The notes beneath the pieces were generated by a model, which did not search any database, was not told the DNA's origin, and saw only the letters and a program-made list of their open reading frames with translations. Shown in pieces: positions 1 to 8,104 of a stretch of 64,000 nucleotides of DNA. The number at the start of each line of letters is the position of its first letter. Within the stretch, counting starts at the first letter, position 1. Made by a program: the position numbers and the translations under genes. The stretch is from Mycetocola_A sp015752285 (GTDB lineage Bacteria > Actinomycetota > Actinomycetes > Actinomycetales > Microbacteriaceae): NCBI RefSeq assembly GCF_015752285.1, contig NZ_JADOUY010000002.1, positions 310,001 through 374,000 on the forward strand. Direction: 5' to 3'.

Positions 1-451
1 CGGCCGCGAGGACGCGCTCGCGCCACTCCTCGGGAGTCGAGCGCGAGATTGTTCGCAGCACCCCGTTGGTGAAACCGACGGCGGACCGCGAACCGATCAG
101 GCGGGCGAGTGCGACGGATTCGTTCACGGCAGCGTGCTGCGCGACCCTCGTTGCGAGGAGCTGGTGCGCACCGAGGCGGAGGACGTCGAGGATGCCGGCG
201 TCGATCTCGGTCACCGGCCGGCCGGCCGCGAGACTGATCACGCGGTCGTAGTAGCCGCGGAGCCGCAGCGTTCCGTAGGTCAGTTCTGTGGCCAGGCCGG
301 CGTCTGCGGTGTTGAGTGCAGCCCGGTCGATCAGGGTCGGGAGCAACAGGTTGGCGTAGGCATCGTCGGTGCTGACGGCGACGAGGACGTCATACGCGAC
401 CCGTCTGGCGGGTTGGACGCGGGACGGCAGGGGTGCGGTTGGAGGGGTCAT
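1..451 (-). CDS. rsmB: 16S rRNA (cytosine-C5)-methyltransferase RsmB, N-terminal part
   Basis: This gene is cut by the window start; about 150 N-terminal residues are visible, beginning MTPPTAPLPSRVQPARRVAY. They form the NusB-like RNA-binding domain that precedes the SAM-dependent methyltransferase domain in RsmB/Fmu, with helix segments such as LATELTYGTLRLRGYYD and GAHQLLATRVAQHAAVNES. The family methylates C967 of 16S rRNA. The ATG lies 9 bases after the fmt stop codon, so the gene is probably translated from the same message, and fmt-rsmB is a very common pair. The catalytic domain lies outside the window and cannot be checked. Confidence 0.88.
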   Translation of the reverse strand, partial: MTPPTAPLPSRVQPARRVAYDVLVAVSTDDAYANLLLPTLIDRAALNTADAGLATELTYGTLRLRGYYDRVISLAAGRPVTEIDAGILDVLRLGAHQLLATRVAQHAAVNESVALARLIGSRSAVGFTNGVLRTISRSTPEEWRERVLAA

Positions 452-460
452 GATGTGGTC

Positions 461-1378
461 CTACTCTGCCAGAATCGCCGGGGATCGCCCGAGCCCGCGC
501 CACCAGTCCGCGGCGGACATGGCCGGTTTTCCTGCCGGCTGCACGCGGAGAAGTTCGAGCGCCGTCGTCGCTGTGCCGATGACCACCCGGCTGTCGACGA
601 GATCGAACCGACCGGGCGGGAGCCGAAGGTCGGGAGCGCGACGTGCATCGAGAATCTTGAAACGTGCACCGTCGATTCTCGTGTGAGCTCCTGGTTCCGG
701 CGTCACGCCGCGATACCGGTTGTAGACCTCCTCCGCTGGCGCGGTCCAATCGATCCGCCCGTCGTCGATGCTGAGTTTGGGCGCGAGACTGACGTCACCG
801 GCCTGGGGAACGGGAGTGATGGTTCCTGCAGCGATCCGGTCGACGATGTCGGCCAGGAATGTGGCACCGGAGAGGGCGAGCTCGTCGAGGAGTCGCCCTG
901 CGGTGGCATCCGGGTCGATTGCGTGTGGCAGCGTCGCATACACGTCGCCGGCGTCGAGCTCACGCACGAGCTGGAAGACACTCGCGCCGCCGACGGTGTC
1001 GCCGGCGATCAGTGCATGCTGCACGGGCGCTGCCCCTCGCCAGGCGGGGAGCAACGAGAAATGCAGGTTGATCCAGCCGTGGCGCGGCGCGGACAGCAGG
1101 GGTTCGCGGAGGAATCCGCCGTACGCGACGATCACCCCGAGGTCGGCGGCAAGGCCGGTGATGGCTGCTGTGGTCTCGTCGGTGAGCCGGTTGGCTTTGA
1201 GCACAGGGAGGCGGGCTTCGGCAGCAGCCTGGGCCACCGGTGACGGCGTGAGGATGCGCTTGCGACCGAGCGGTGCATCTTCCCTGGTCAGGACCGCGAC
1301 GACCTCGTGGGGTCCGTCGAGAAGCCGGAGCAGGCTGGGAACGGCTACGGCGGGCGTTCCGGCGAAAATCAGTCTCAT
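461..1378 (-). CDS. fmt: Methionyl-tRNA formyltransferase
   Basis: The 305-residue protein formylates the methionine on initiator tRNA using 10-formyltetrahydrofolate. It opens MRLIFAGTPAVAVPSLLRLL and carries the family hallmark HFSLLPAWRGAAPVQ. The catalytic Asn and His are N104 and H106, and the likely catalytic Asp is D144 in LDAGDVYA. The length is normal for the family (about 305-315). It lies 31 bases downstream of priA and 9 bases upstream of rsmB, so the three probably form one transcript. Confidence 0.96.
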   Translation of the reverse strand: MRLIFAGTPAVAVPSLLRLLDGPHEVVAVLTREDAPLGRKRILTPSPVAQAAAEARLPVLKANRLTDETTAAITGLAADLGVIVAYGGFLREPLLSAPRHGWINLHFSLLPAWRGAAPVQHALIAGDTVGGASVFQLVRELDAGDVYATLPHAIDPDATAGRLLDELALSGATFLADIVDRIAAGTITPVPQAGDVSLAPKLSIDDGRIDWTAPAEEVYNRYRGVTPEPGAHTRIDGARFKILDARRAPDLRLPPGRFDLVDSRVVIGTATTALELLRVQPAGKPAMSAADWWRGLGRSPAILAE

Positions 1379-1409
1379 CGTGTGGCAGGTCTTCGGGATT
1401 CACGGGCGG

Positions 1410-3437
1410 TCATGACAGGATCTCCGGGTCGTCGAAACGGACTCTCAGTGTAGGTGGCGGGCGGTAGCCGGCCTTTCCCGGCGGGGCTTTGCGACGCCGC
1501 GCAGCGTTTTTCACGACGGCACCCCGCAGGAGTTTGGCGGCGTCGCGTGCCTGGCCGTAGTCGAGCCGCAGGATCGCGCGCACCCCGTCGTCGGTCGCGG
1601 TCGGGCCGAGGATGTTCGCACCGGGCAGGTCGCGGACCTCGTCGAGCGCATCGGCAACGGCGGACGGGTCACCGCTGACGGATGCCGCACGCACAGCAGG
1701 AGGGAACCGCAGCGAGTGTCTGTCGGCGAGCTCCGCTGAGGCGAAGGCTGGCTGGGTCCAGGTGGCGAGGGCCCGTGCCAGGTCGCCGGTGACGCCGGTG
1801 AGCACGACGGGGGCACCCGGGCGGGCGAGGGCTGCGGCGTTGGACCACCAGCGCAGGCAGTCCTCCCCGATCCGCAGGTGCTCGGCGGCCAGCATCCGGT
1901 CTCCGTCGAGGAGGAGGACGGCGGCATACCCGCCCGCGGCGACCGGTTCGGCGCCACGGGTGGCGACGACGAGGGCCGGACGGGCTTCGACCGTCGTCAC
2001 CTGGCGTTCGCCGTCTGAGACGATCACGGGAACACCGGGGAAAGCGCGGCCCAATTCTTCGGCCGTTCGTCCGGTGCCGCGCGTGACGAGGCGCAGTTTG
2101 GTGCCTTCGCAGGTCGGGCACACCCAGTTGGCCGCGATCGCCCCACACAGGGTGCAGGCGGGCGCAGCACCGGCTCGGGCAATTCCGAGCGGGCCGCCGC
2201 ACGAGGTGCAGCGAGCGGCTGAAGAGCAGGTACCGCAGGCGAGGACGGGGGCATACCCTGGCCTGGCGACTTGCACGAGCACCGGACCTGATGCGAGTGC
2301 TTCCTTCGCCTGCCGCCAGGCCATCGACGGGATGCGGGCAGCAACCGCTCCCGCCTCTTCGTGATCGGCCCTGGCTGTGACGAGGACGCGGGGCGACGAG
2401 GCACGCTCCGGGGCGATCGGGTTGAGCCAGCCGACCTCGACGAGACGCTGGACGTCTGCGCTCCTGGTGTGCCCGGCGAAGATCAGCGCGGCACCTGACT
2501 GCTCCTGCCGGATGAGGGCGGCGTCACGGGCATGCACGTAGGGGGCGAGGGGTTCGGAGTGCAGCGGGTCACCGTCGTCCCAGAGCGCGAGAAGCCCGAG
2601 CCGGGACGCAGGGGCGTACACGGCGGAGCGGTTGCCGAGGATCACCCGTGGCGTGTCCGTGAGGCAGTCGAGGAAACCGCGGTAACGCTCGGCGTTGGGC
2701 TGGTTCGCGTCGACGCGGGTGATGCGTTCGACCGGGAGAAGGTCGGCCAGCGCGGCGAGAAGCTGGTCGCTGTCGCGATAGTCGGGGACGGCGAGGATGG
2801 CGCTCTCCCCCGCAGAGACGACCCGCGCGGCGGCCTGGGCCAGGGTGATTGCCCAGCGACCCACCCAGGTGCCCGAGGCGAGCCTGTCGACCCGGGGAAT
2901 GACATCGAGTGCGACGCGAGCATGGTCGGTGAGTAGTCGCTCGAGCTCGGGTCCGTAACCCTCGAGTGCTGGCGCGGGAGCGAGCGGAGTCTCGTTGCGG
3001 GGTTCGTCCTGCTCCCGCTGCCAGATCTTCTCGACCCTCACCTGTCTGGCAGGGATGGCCAGGCGGAGAATATCGCTCGCTCCACCGGCCGCGCGATCGG
3101 ATGCCGTCCTGGCCAGAGTCCAGACCGCCGGGCTGAGCACGGGCACGGCAGAAACGACCGAGTCCAGCGGACTGAGCACCCCGTCGAACCCGTCAGCCGC
3201 CTCGACCACCTCGACGATGTACCCGCGTGCGATCCGGCCGGCTGAGCGCAGCGGAACCGTCACCCGGACGCCTGGCACGGCGAGGTCGCGCAGTTCGTCG
3301 GGAATGCTGTAGTCGAACAGGTGGTCGAGCTGTGGAAGTGGTGAATCGAGAACGACGCGGGCCGCAGCCGGACGTCGGGTTACGGGTGCGTCCGCCCCGT
3401 CCGTTCCGTCCGTTCCGGCTGCGTCACCCTCGCTCAT
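1410..3437 (-). CDS. priA: PriA-like primosomal protein lacking helicase motifs
   Basis: This 675-residue protein resembles replication restart protein PriA. The N-terminal part (about 25-120, starting VVLDSPLPQLDHLFDYSIPD) matches the 3'-DNA-end binding domain. The middle contains the eight-cysteine zinc cluster in four CxxC pairs (ACGTCSSAARCTSCGG, then CTLCG and CPTCEG). The Walker A lysine loop of active PriA is absent: the corresponding stretch reads RVVSAGESAILAVPD, and the DEEH box is reduced to DDGD. Loss of helicase motifs is known for actinobacterial PriA, so a structural role in restart is likely. The stop codon lies two bases before the end of metK. Confidence 0.9.
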   Translation of the reverse strand: MSEGDAAGTDGTDGADAPVTRRPAAARVVLDSPLPQLDHLFDYSIPDELRDLAVPGVRVTVPLRSAGRIARGYIVEVVEAADGFDGVLSPLDSVVSAVPVLSPAVWTLARTASDRAAGGASDILRLAIPARQVRVEKIWQREQDEPRNETPLAPAPALEGYGPELERLLTDHARVALDVIPRVDRLASGTWVGRWAITLAQAAARVVSAGESAILAVPDYRDSDQLLAALADLLPVERITRVDANQPNAERYRGFLDCLTDTPRVILGNRSAVYAPASRLGLLALWDDGDPLHSEPLAPYVHARDAALIRQEQSGAALIFAGHTRSADVQRLVEVGWLNPIAPERASSPRVLVTARADHEEAGAVAARIPSMAWRQAKEALASGPVLVQVARPGYAPVLACGTCSSAARCTSCGGPLGIARAGAAPACTLCGAIAANWVCPTCEGTKLRLVTRGTGRTAEELGRAFPGVPVIVSDGERQVTTVEARPALVVATRGAEPVAAGGYAAVLLLDGDRMLAAEHLRIGEDCLRWWSNAAALARPGAPVVLTGVTGDLARALATWTQPAFASAELADRHSLRFPPAVRAASVSGDPSAVADALDEVRDLPGANILGPTATDDGVRAILRLDYGQARDAAKLLRGAVVKNAARRRKAPPGKAGYRPPPTLRVRFDDPEILS

Positions 3438-3439
3438 GG

Positions 3440-4633
3440 CTAGAGGCCGGCGGCGCTTCGGAGGTCGTCGACCTTGTCGAGCCGTTCCCAGGTGAAGTCG
3501 GGCAGCTCCCGGCCGAAGTGTCCGTATGCGGCGGTCGCTGCGTAGATCGGACGCTTGAGGTCGAGCGCGGCGACGATTGCGGCCGGGCGCAGGTCGAAGA
3601 CCTCACGGATGGCGTCGACGATGGTCTCGTCTGCGACCTTCGCCGTGCCGAAGGTCTCCACATAGAGGCCGACGGGCGCCGCCTTGCCGATGGCGTATGC
3701 GATCTGCACTTCGAGTCTGTCAGCGAACCCGGCTGCGACGGCGTTCTTCGCGACCCACCGCATGGCGTACGCGGCCGACCGGTCGACCTTCGACGGATCT
3801 TTGCCGCTGAAGGCTCCACCGCCGTGCCTGGCCGCTCCGCCGTACGTGTCGATGATGATCTTGCGGCCGGTGAGACCTGCGTCGCCTGCCGGCCCGCCGA
3901 TGACGAACCGGCCGGTCGGGTTGATGAGGAAGTTCACAGACGAGGTGTCGAGTTCGACGGACTCGAGAACGGGCCGGATGACCAGCTCCTCGACGTCGGC
4001 GCGGAGCCGGGAGAGCTCGATGCCGTCATGGTGCTGCGTGGAGAGCACAACGGTCTCGACCGACCGGGGTGTGTTGCCCTCGTAGCCGACGGTGACCTGG
4101 GTCTTGCCATCTGGGCGCAGGTACTCGAGCTCGCCCGACTTGCGGACGGCGGAGAGCTTCTCGGCGAGGCGGTGGGCGATCCAGCCGGGCACCGGCATGA
4201 GCTGGGGCGTCTCGGTCGTCGCGAAGCCGAACATGATGCCCTGGTCGCCGGCACCCTGAGCATCGAGCGCGTCGCTGCTGGACTCTTCGCGCGATTCGAA
4301 GGCGTCGTCGACGCCCTGCGCGATGTCTGGCGACTGCTGGCCGATGGAGACGGACACGCCACAGGATGCTCCGTCGAAGCCGACGTCTGAGTGGTTGTAG
4401 CCGATGTTCGTGACGAGTTCGCGAATGAGCGCGGGGATCTCGACGTACGCCTCGGTGGTGACCTCGCCTGCGACGTGGACGAGCCCGGTCGTGACGAGCG
4501 TCTCGACGGCCACCCGGCTGTTCGGATCCTGTTCGAGCATCGCGTCGAGGATGCTGTCGGAGATCTGATCGCAGACTTTGTCTGGGTGACCTTCAGTGAC
4601 GGATTCCGAGGTAAACAGGCGCAGATGCGTCAT
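3440..4633 (-). CDS. metK: S-adenosylmethionine synthase
   Basis: The 397-residue enzyme makes S-adenosylmethionine from methionine and ATP. It starts MTHLRLFTSESVTEGHPDKV, which includes the ATP-binding His of the GHPDK motif. It also contains GAGDQGIMFGFA and the P-loop-like GGGAFSGKDPSKVDRSAAY, both diagnostic for MetK. The length is typical (about 395-405). GGAG lies 8 bases before the ATG. A 148-base gap separates it from coaBC and holds a possible separate promoter. No SAM riboswitch-like structure was recognised there. Confidence 0.97.
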   Translation of the reverse strand: MTHLRLFTSESVTEGHPDKVCDQISDSILDAMLEQDPNSRVAVETLVTTGLVHVAGEVTTEAYVEIPALIRELVTNIGYNHSDVGFDGASCGVSVSIGQQSPDIAQGVDDAFESREESSSDALDAQGAGDQGIMFGFATTETPQLMPVPGWIAHRLAEKLSAVRKSGELEYLRPDGKTQVTVGYEGNTPRSVETVVLSTQHHDGIELSRLRADVEELVIRPVLESVELDTSSVNFLINPTGRFVIGGPAGDAGLTGRKIIIDTYGGAARHGGGAFSGKDPSKVDRSAAYAMRWVAKNAVAAGFADRLEVQIAYAIGKAAPVGLYVETFGTAKVADETIVDAIREVFDLRPAAIVAALDLKRPIYAATAAYGHFGRELPDFTWERLDKVDDLRSAAGL

Positions 4634-4737
4634 ACCAACTCCAAAAGGTACGGGGCGAAAACAATGATGCGGTCGGACCGCGTGTACCCGATTCTCGAGG
4701 GAACCACCGACAGTGCGCGGGCCGAAAAGCCTTCATC

Positions 4738-4743
4738 ACTATA
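4738..4743 (-). promoter_or_regulatory. Candidate -10 element upstream of metK
   Basis: On the minus strand the gap between coaBC and metK contains TATAGT, a near-consensus -10 hexamer, about 105 bases before the metK start. No convincing -35 hexamer is visible at 16-18 bases spacing. It would give metK, priA and fmt a promoter independent of the pyr block. Confidence 0.35.
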
Positions 4744-4781
4744 TCCCCGGCCGAACGGGCGACAGGTCCACGTGACGGTGG

Positions 4782-6002
4782 TCAGCGACGTTCTGCCAGC
4801 AGGATGTCGAGAATCCGTTCTGCGACGGCGAGTTTGTCGCCGGACTCGGTGAGTGCGATGGTTCCGCCCCGTGCGAGCATGACCACCGAGTTGGTGTCAC
4901 GCGCAAAACCCTCGTTCCAGCCGACCCGGTTGACGACAAGAAAGTCGCAGCCCTTCCTGGCCAGTTTTGCCCGGCCGATCCGGATCAGTTCATCGTCGCC
5001 ATGCGCGGTTTCCGCCGCGAATCCGACGATGGTCTGGTCGGGCCGGGCGTTGTGCGCAAGCCCGGCGAGAATGTCAGGATTCTTGACCAGTCTCAGCAAG
5101 AGCTCGTCTCCTGCGTCTTCCTTCTTGATCTTCGACTCCTGCACCTCGGCAGGGCGGTAGTCAGACACGGCGGCTGCCATGATGACGATGTCGGCGCGCG
5201 GCGCGGCATCCGTCACCGCTGCCTGAAGTTCGGCGGCACTCGGGGCATCGATCACGGTCACGCCGTTCGGCGCGGGGACGTCGAGGTGTGAGGCGATGAG
5301 CGTTACGGCTGCACCGCGTTGTGCGGCCGCGGTTGCGAGGGCGACCCCCTGTTTGCCGCTTGACCGGTTGCCGAGGAAGCGGACGGGGTCGAGCGGCTCG
5401 CGGGTTCCCCCTGCGGTGATGACGATGGCGCAACCGTCGAGGTCGCCGGGTGTCCTGGCTGTCTCGCCGGAAACGGCGGCGAGGGCTGCGTCCACGATCG
5501 CGTCGGGCTCTTCCATGCGCCCCGGGCCCGAATCGGTGCCAGTGAGCTGGCCGCTTGCCGGTCCGACGACAGTGACGCCGCGAGACCGAAGGGTGGCGAT
5601 GTTTGCCTGTGTCGCAGGATTCTGCCACATCTCGGTGTGCATCGCGGGGGCGAGGACGACGGGTGCTGTGCTCGCCAGGACGGTGTTCCCGAGCAGGTCG
5701 TCAGCGAGACCGGCCGCGAGTTTGGCGATGGTGTTCGCCGTTGCCGGTGCGATGACGATGAGGTCGGCAGCCTGCCCGATCGCCACGTGCCTCACTTCGG
5801 CGACTCCCTCATAGAGCTCGGTGTGCACCGGGTTCCTGGAGATCGCCTCGAGCGTGGGGCGCCCGACGAAACGCAGTGCCCCCGTGGTCGCGACGACCTG
5901 GACCCGGTGCCCCGCGAGAACGAAAGAACGGATGACACCGACCGCTTTGTACGCGGCGATGCCACCCGTTATGCCGACAACGACATTCAGAGAACCTGTC
6001 AT
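4782..6002 (-). CDS. coaBC: Bifunctional phosphopantothenoylcysteine decarboxylase / phosphopantothenate-cysteine ligase
   Basis: This 406-residue fusion performs two consecutive steps of coenzyme A synthesis. The N-terminal flavoprotein half (CoaC, about 1-180) begins LNVVVGITGGIAAYKA, has the active-site His at H72 (RHVAIGQAAD), the segment APATANTIAKLAAG and the substrate-clamp motif PAMHTEMW at 119-126, where His replaces the Asn of the classical PxMNxxMW. The C-terminal CoaB half begins near VITAGGTREPLDPVRFLGN. The gene lies 16 bases after rpoZ in the usual actinobacterial order. Confidence 0.95.
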   Translation of the reverse strand: MTGSLNVVVGITGGIAAYKAVGVIRSFVLAGHRVQVVATTGALRFVGRPTLEAISRNPVHTELYEGVAEVRHVAIGQAADLIVIAPATANTIAKLAAGLADDLLGNTVLASTAPVVLAPAMHTEMWQNPATQANIATLRSRGVTVVGPASGQLTGTDSGPGRMEEPDAIVDAALAAVSGETARTPGDLDGCAIVITAGGTREPLDPVRFLGNRSSGKQGVALATAAAQRGAAVTLIASHLDVPAPNGVTVIDAPSAAELQAAVTDAAPRADIVIMAAAVSDYRPAEVQESKIKKEDAGDELLLRLVKNPDILAGLAHNARPDQTIVGFAAETAHGDDELIRIGRAKLARKGCDFLVVNRVGWNEGFARDTNSVVMLARGGTIALTESGDKLAVAERILDILLAERR

Positions 6003-6018
6003 CGGTGAGTATTCGGTG

Positions 6019-6288
6019 TTACTCGGCGATGGGACGCAGGACGAGCTTGTCCTCGTTGATCTCGTGAAGCGCGACCGAGAGCGGCTTGTCTTCGACGTGA
6101 GAGTCGACGAGCGGCCCGACGTTGTCGAAGAGGCTTCCCTCGTGCAGGTCGGAGTAGTAGTCGTTGATCTGGCGGGCGCGCTTGGACGCGAAGATCACCA
6201 GGGCGTACTTGGAATCGACCTTGGAAAGAAGGTCGTCGATGGGCGGGTCAATGATTCCCTTGGGCTTTTCGGCCATAACTGAAGTCAC
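6019..6288 (-). CDS. rpoZ: RNA polymerase omega subunit
   Basis: The 89-residue protein is the small omega subunit that helps the beta' subunit fold and assemble. It contains the conserved core DLLSKVDSKYALVIFASKRA followed by RQINDYYSDL. Length and position between gmk and coaBC are as in other actinobacteria (51 bases after gmk, 16 before coaBC). The C-terminus, VALHEINEDKLVLRPIAE, is the usual acidic tail. Confidence 0.95.
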   Translation of the reverse strand: MTSVMAEKPKGIIDPPIDDLLSKVDSKYALVIFASKRARQINDYYSDLHEGSLFDNVGPLVDSHVEDKPLSVALHEINEDKLVLRPIAE

Positions 6289-6339
6289 ACTCCTCGTGTG
6301 TTGCGGATTGGAGACCGGAGGTCTGTCGGTGGCCGAGAG

Positions 6340-7269
6340 TCACGCCTGGACGGCGTCTGATGGGCCACGAGTCTGCATCAAGTCTACGACCTCCCGGGCT
6401 GCTTCGCCCACTGTGCCGTTCACGACCCGGTAATCGAACTCGTCCTGGGCGGCGAGTTCATGCTTCGCGGTGCTCAGCCGACGCTCGCGTTCCTCCGAAT
6501 CCTCGGTGCCGCGACCGACGAGTCTGCGAACCAGTTCGTCCCAGCTCGGGGGCAGCAGGAAGACGAGCGTGGCCTCAGGCATCACTTCGCGGACCTGGCG
6601 AGCACCCTGGATGTCGATCTCGAGAAGTACGCTGTGGCCTCGCCGTAGCGCCTCGTCGATCGGCGCCCGCGGGGTGCCGTATCGGTAGGCATTGTGCACT
6701 GTGGCGTGTTCGAGGAGTTCGTGGTCGGCGATGAGCCGGTCGAATTCGGCGTCATCGACGAAGAAGTAGTTCACTCCTTCGACCTCTCCAGGGCGCGGTG
6801 CCCGGGTGGTTGCCGATACCGAGAGAAGGACATCCGGATAGTTTTCGCGGATGTGGGTGGCGACGGTGCCCTTGCCGACGGCTGTCGGCCCGGCGAGTAC
6901 GACGAGTCGGCTCTTCCGACGTCCGCGATTGCGTGCTTCGCGGTCGATGACGAAGTCGCGCAGTCGACCCCGCTGGTTATGGCCGAGCCCGCCGATCCGC
7001 TTCGAGGGCGAGATCCCGAGGTCGTCGAGGATGCGGGCGAGCTTGGTCCGGCCGATGGCGGGGACGCTGAGCAGGAAGTCGGTGACACGCATACGTCCGG
7101 CGACGCCGTCAGGGTCGCGGAGCCCGTCGTCGAGGACGGAAAGTGCAGACACCGACCCGTCCGCGATGGCGTTCTTCAGCGCGGCGCGGGCGCGGCGGGC
7201 TTCGACGGCGGCCCTGGACGCGGCGACGCGGTCGACCTCCGGTGGTGTTCGATCGGTTGGCTCAGGCAC
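6340..7269 (-). CDS. gmk: Fusion of actinobacterial integration host factor (mIHF) and guanylate kinase
   Basis: The 309-residue protein has two domains. Residues about 15-106 match the actinobacterial integration host factor mIHF: RRARAALKNAIADG, then GRMRVTDFLLSVPAIGRTKL and SPSKRIGGLGHNQRGRL, a helix-two-turn-helix DNA-binding fold. Residues about 119-300 are a full guanylate kinase (GMP to GDP) with P-loop GPTAVGKGT at 127-135, GMP-binding SATTRAPRPGEVEGVNYFFV and the lid RGTEDSEERERRL. In Mycobacterium the two are separate adjacent genes, mihF then gmk. No stop or restart site was seen between the domains here. The gene overlaps the end of pyrF by 8 bases. Confidence 0.93.
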   Translation of the reverse strand: MPEPTDRTPPEVDRVAASRAAVEARRARAALKNAIADGSVSALSVLDDGLRDPDGVAGRMRVTDFLLSVPAIGRTKLARILDDLGISPSKRIGGLGHNQRGRLRDFVIDREARNRGRRKSRLVVLAGPTAVGKGTVATHIRENYPDVLLSVSATTRAPRPGEVEGVNYFFVDDAEFDRLIADHELLEHATVHNAYRYGTPRAPIDEALRRGHSVLLEIDIQGARQVREVMPEATLVFLLPPSWDELVRRLVGRGTEDSEERERRLSTAKHELAAQDEFDYRVVNGTVGEAAREVVDLMQTRGPSDAVQA

Positions 7270-8104
7270 TGGCGCGCCTCACCTCTTCTGCTCGGGTGGC
7301 GACAGCCTGGCGGATGCCGTCTGGCCCTGCTGCAAGCAGTGCCCGTGATTCGGAGACGACAACGCCGGGCGCCAGGGGCCCGTAGATGGCTGCCAGGTCG
7401 GAGACAGAAGCCCCCTGGTGCCCGAAGCCGGGCGCGAGGACGGGAGGGGTCGGGGTACGGGCTCCCCCGAGCTCGAATCCGGTGAGGTCGAGCGTCGCGC
7501 CGAGCACCACTCCGGCCGAACCGAGCGGCCCGGCAGCGTGTGCTTCATTCCACGACGTCACGTCGTCGAGGATACTCCGCGCCAGGGTCAAACCGGAGGC
7601 CAGTTTTGCCTGCTGCTGTTCGATGCCCTCCGGGTTGGAGGTGGCGGCGAGCACGAAGACCCCTTTTCCGTTCCGATCGGCGAGTTCCAACGGCCCGGTG
7701 AGCGAACCGACGCCCTGGAACGGGTTGAGCGTCACTGCATCCGATTCGAGCGGCGATCCGGTGCCGAGCCAGGCCTCGGCGTAGGCGTCGACGCTCGAGC
7801 CGACGTCTCCCCGCTTCGCGTCGGCGATGACGAGGAGCCCCTGTTCGCGAGCGCTCGAGATGACCCGTTCGAGAGCGGCGAATCCGAGGGATCCGAACCG
7901 CTCGAAGAACGCGACCTGCGGTTTGACGATCCCGGCGGAGCCTGCGGTGGCATCGACGACCCTGAGGCCGAACTCCAGCGCTCCGTCTGCGCTGTCCGGC
8001 AGTCCCCACGAGGTCAGCAACCAGGCGTGCGGGTCGATGCCGACGCAGAGCCGCCCTGGCCCGTCGAAGACCGTCGTGAGACGTTCGGCGAAGCTGACGG
8101 TCAT
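7262..8104 (-). CDS. pyrF: Orotidine 5'-phosphate decarboxylase
   Basis: The 280-residue enzyme makes UMP from OMP, the last step of de novo pyrimidine synthesis. It is the longer type found in actinobacteria, with the active-site segment LLVIADAKRGDVGSS (catalytic Lys near K97), the start LCVGIDPHAWLL and the phosphate-binding end segment APGFGHQGAS. The start codon overlaps the carB stop by four bases (ATGA), indicating translational coupling within the pyr operon. Confidence 0.95.
   Translation of the reverse strand: MTVSFAERLTTVFDGPGRLCVGIDPHAWLLTSWGLPDSADGALEFGLRVVDATAGSAGIVKPQVAFFERFGSLGFAALERVISSAREQGLLVIADAKRGDVGSSVDAYAEAWLGTGSPLESDAVTLNPFQGVGSLTGPLELADRNGKGVFVLAATSNPEGIEQQQAKLASGLTLARSILDDVTSWNEAHAAGPLGSAGVVLGATLDLTGFELGGARTPTPPVLAPGFGHQGASVSDLAAIYGPLAPGVVVSESRALLAAGPDGIRQAVATRAEEVRRASA

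Noticed and set aside
4634..4781. Possible SAM riboswitch ahead of metK
   Set aside because: The 148-base gap shows no recognisable riboswitch core or terminator pairing; only a -10-like hexamer was noted.
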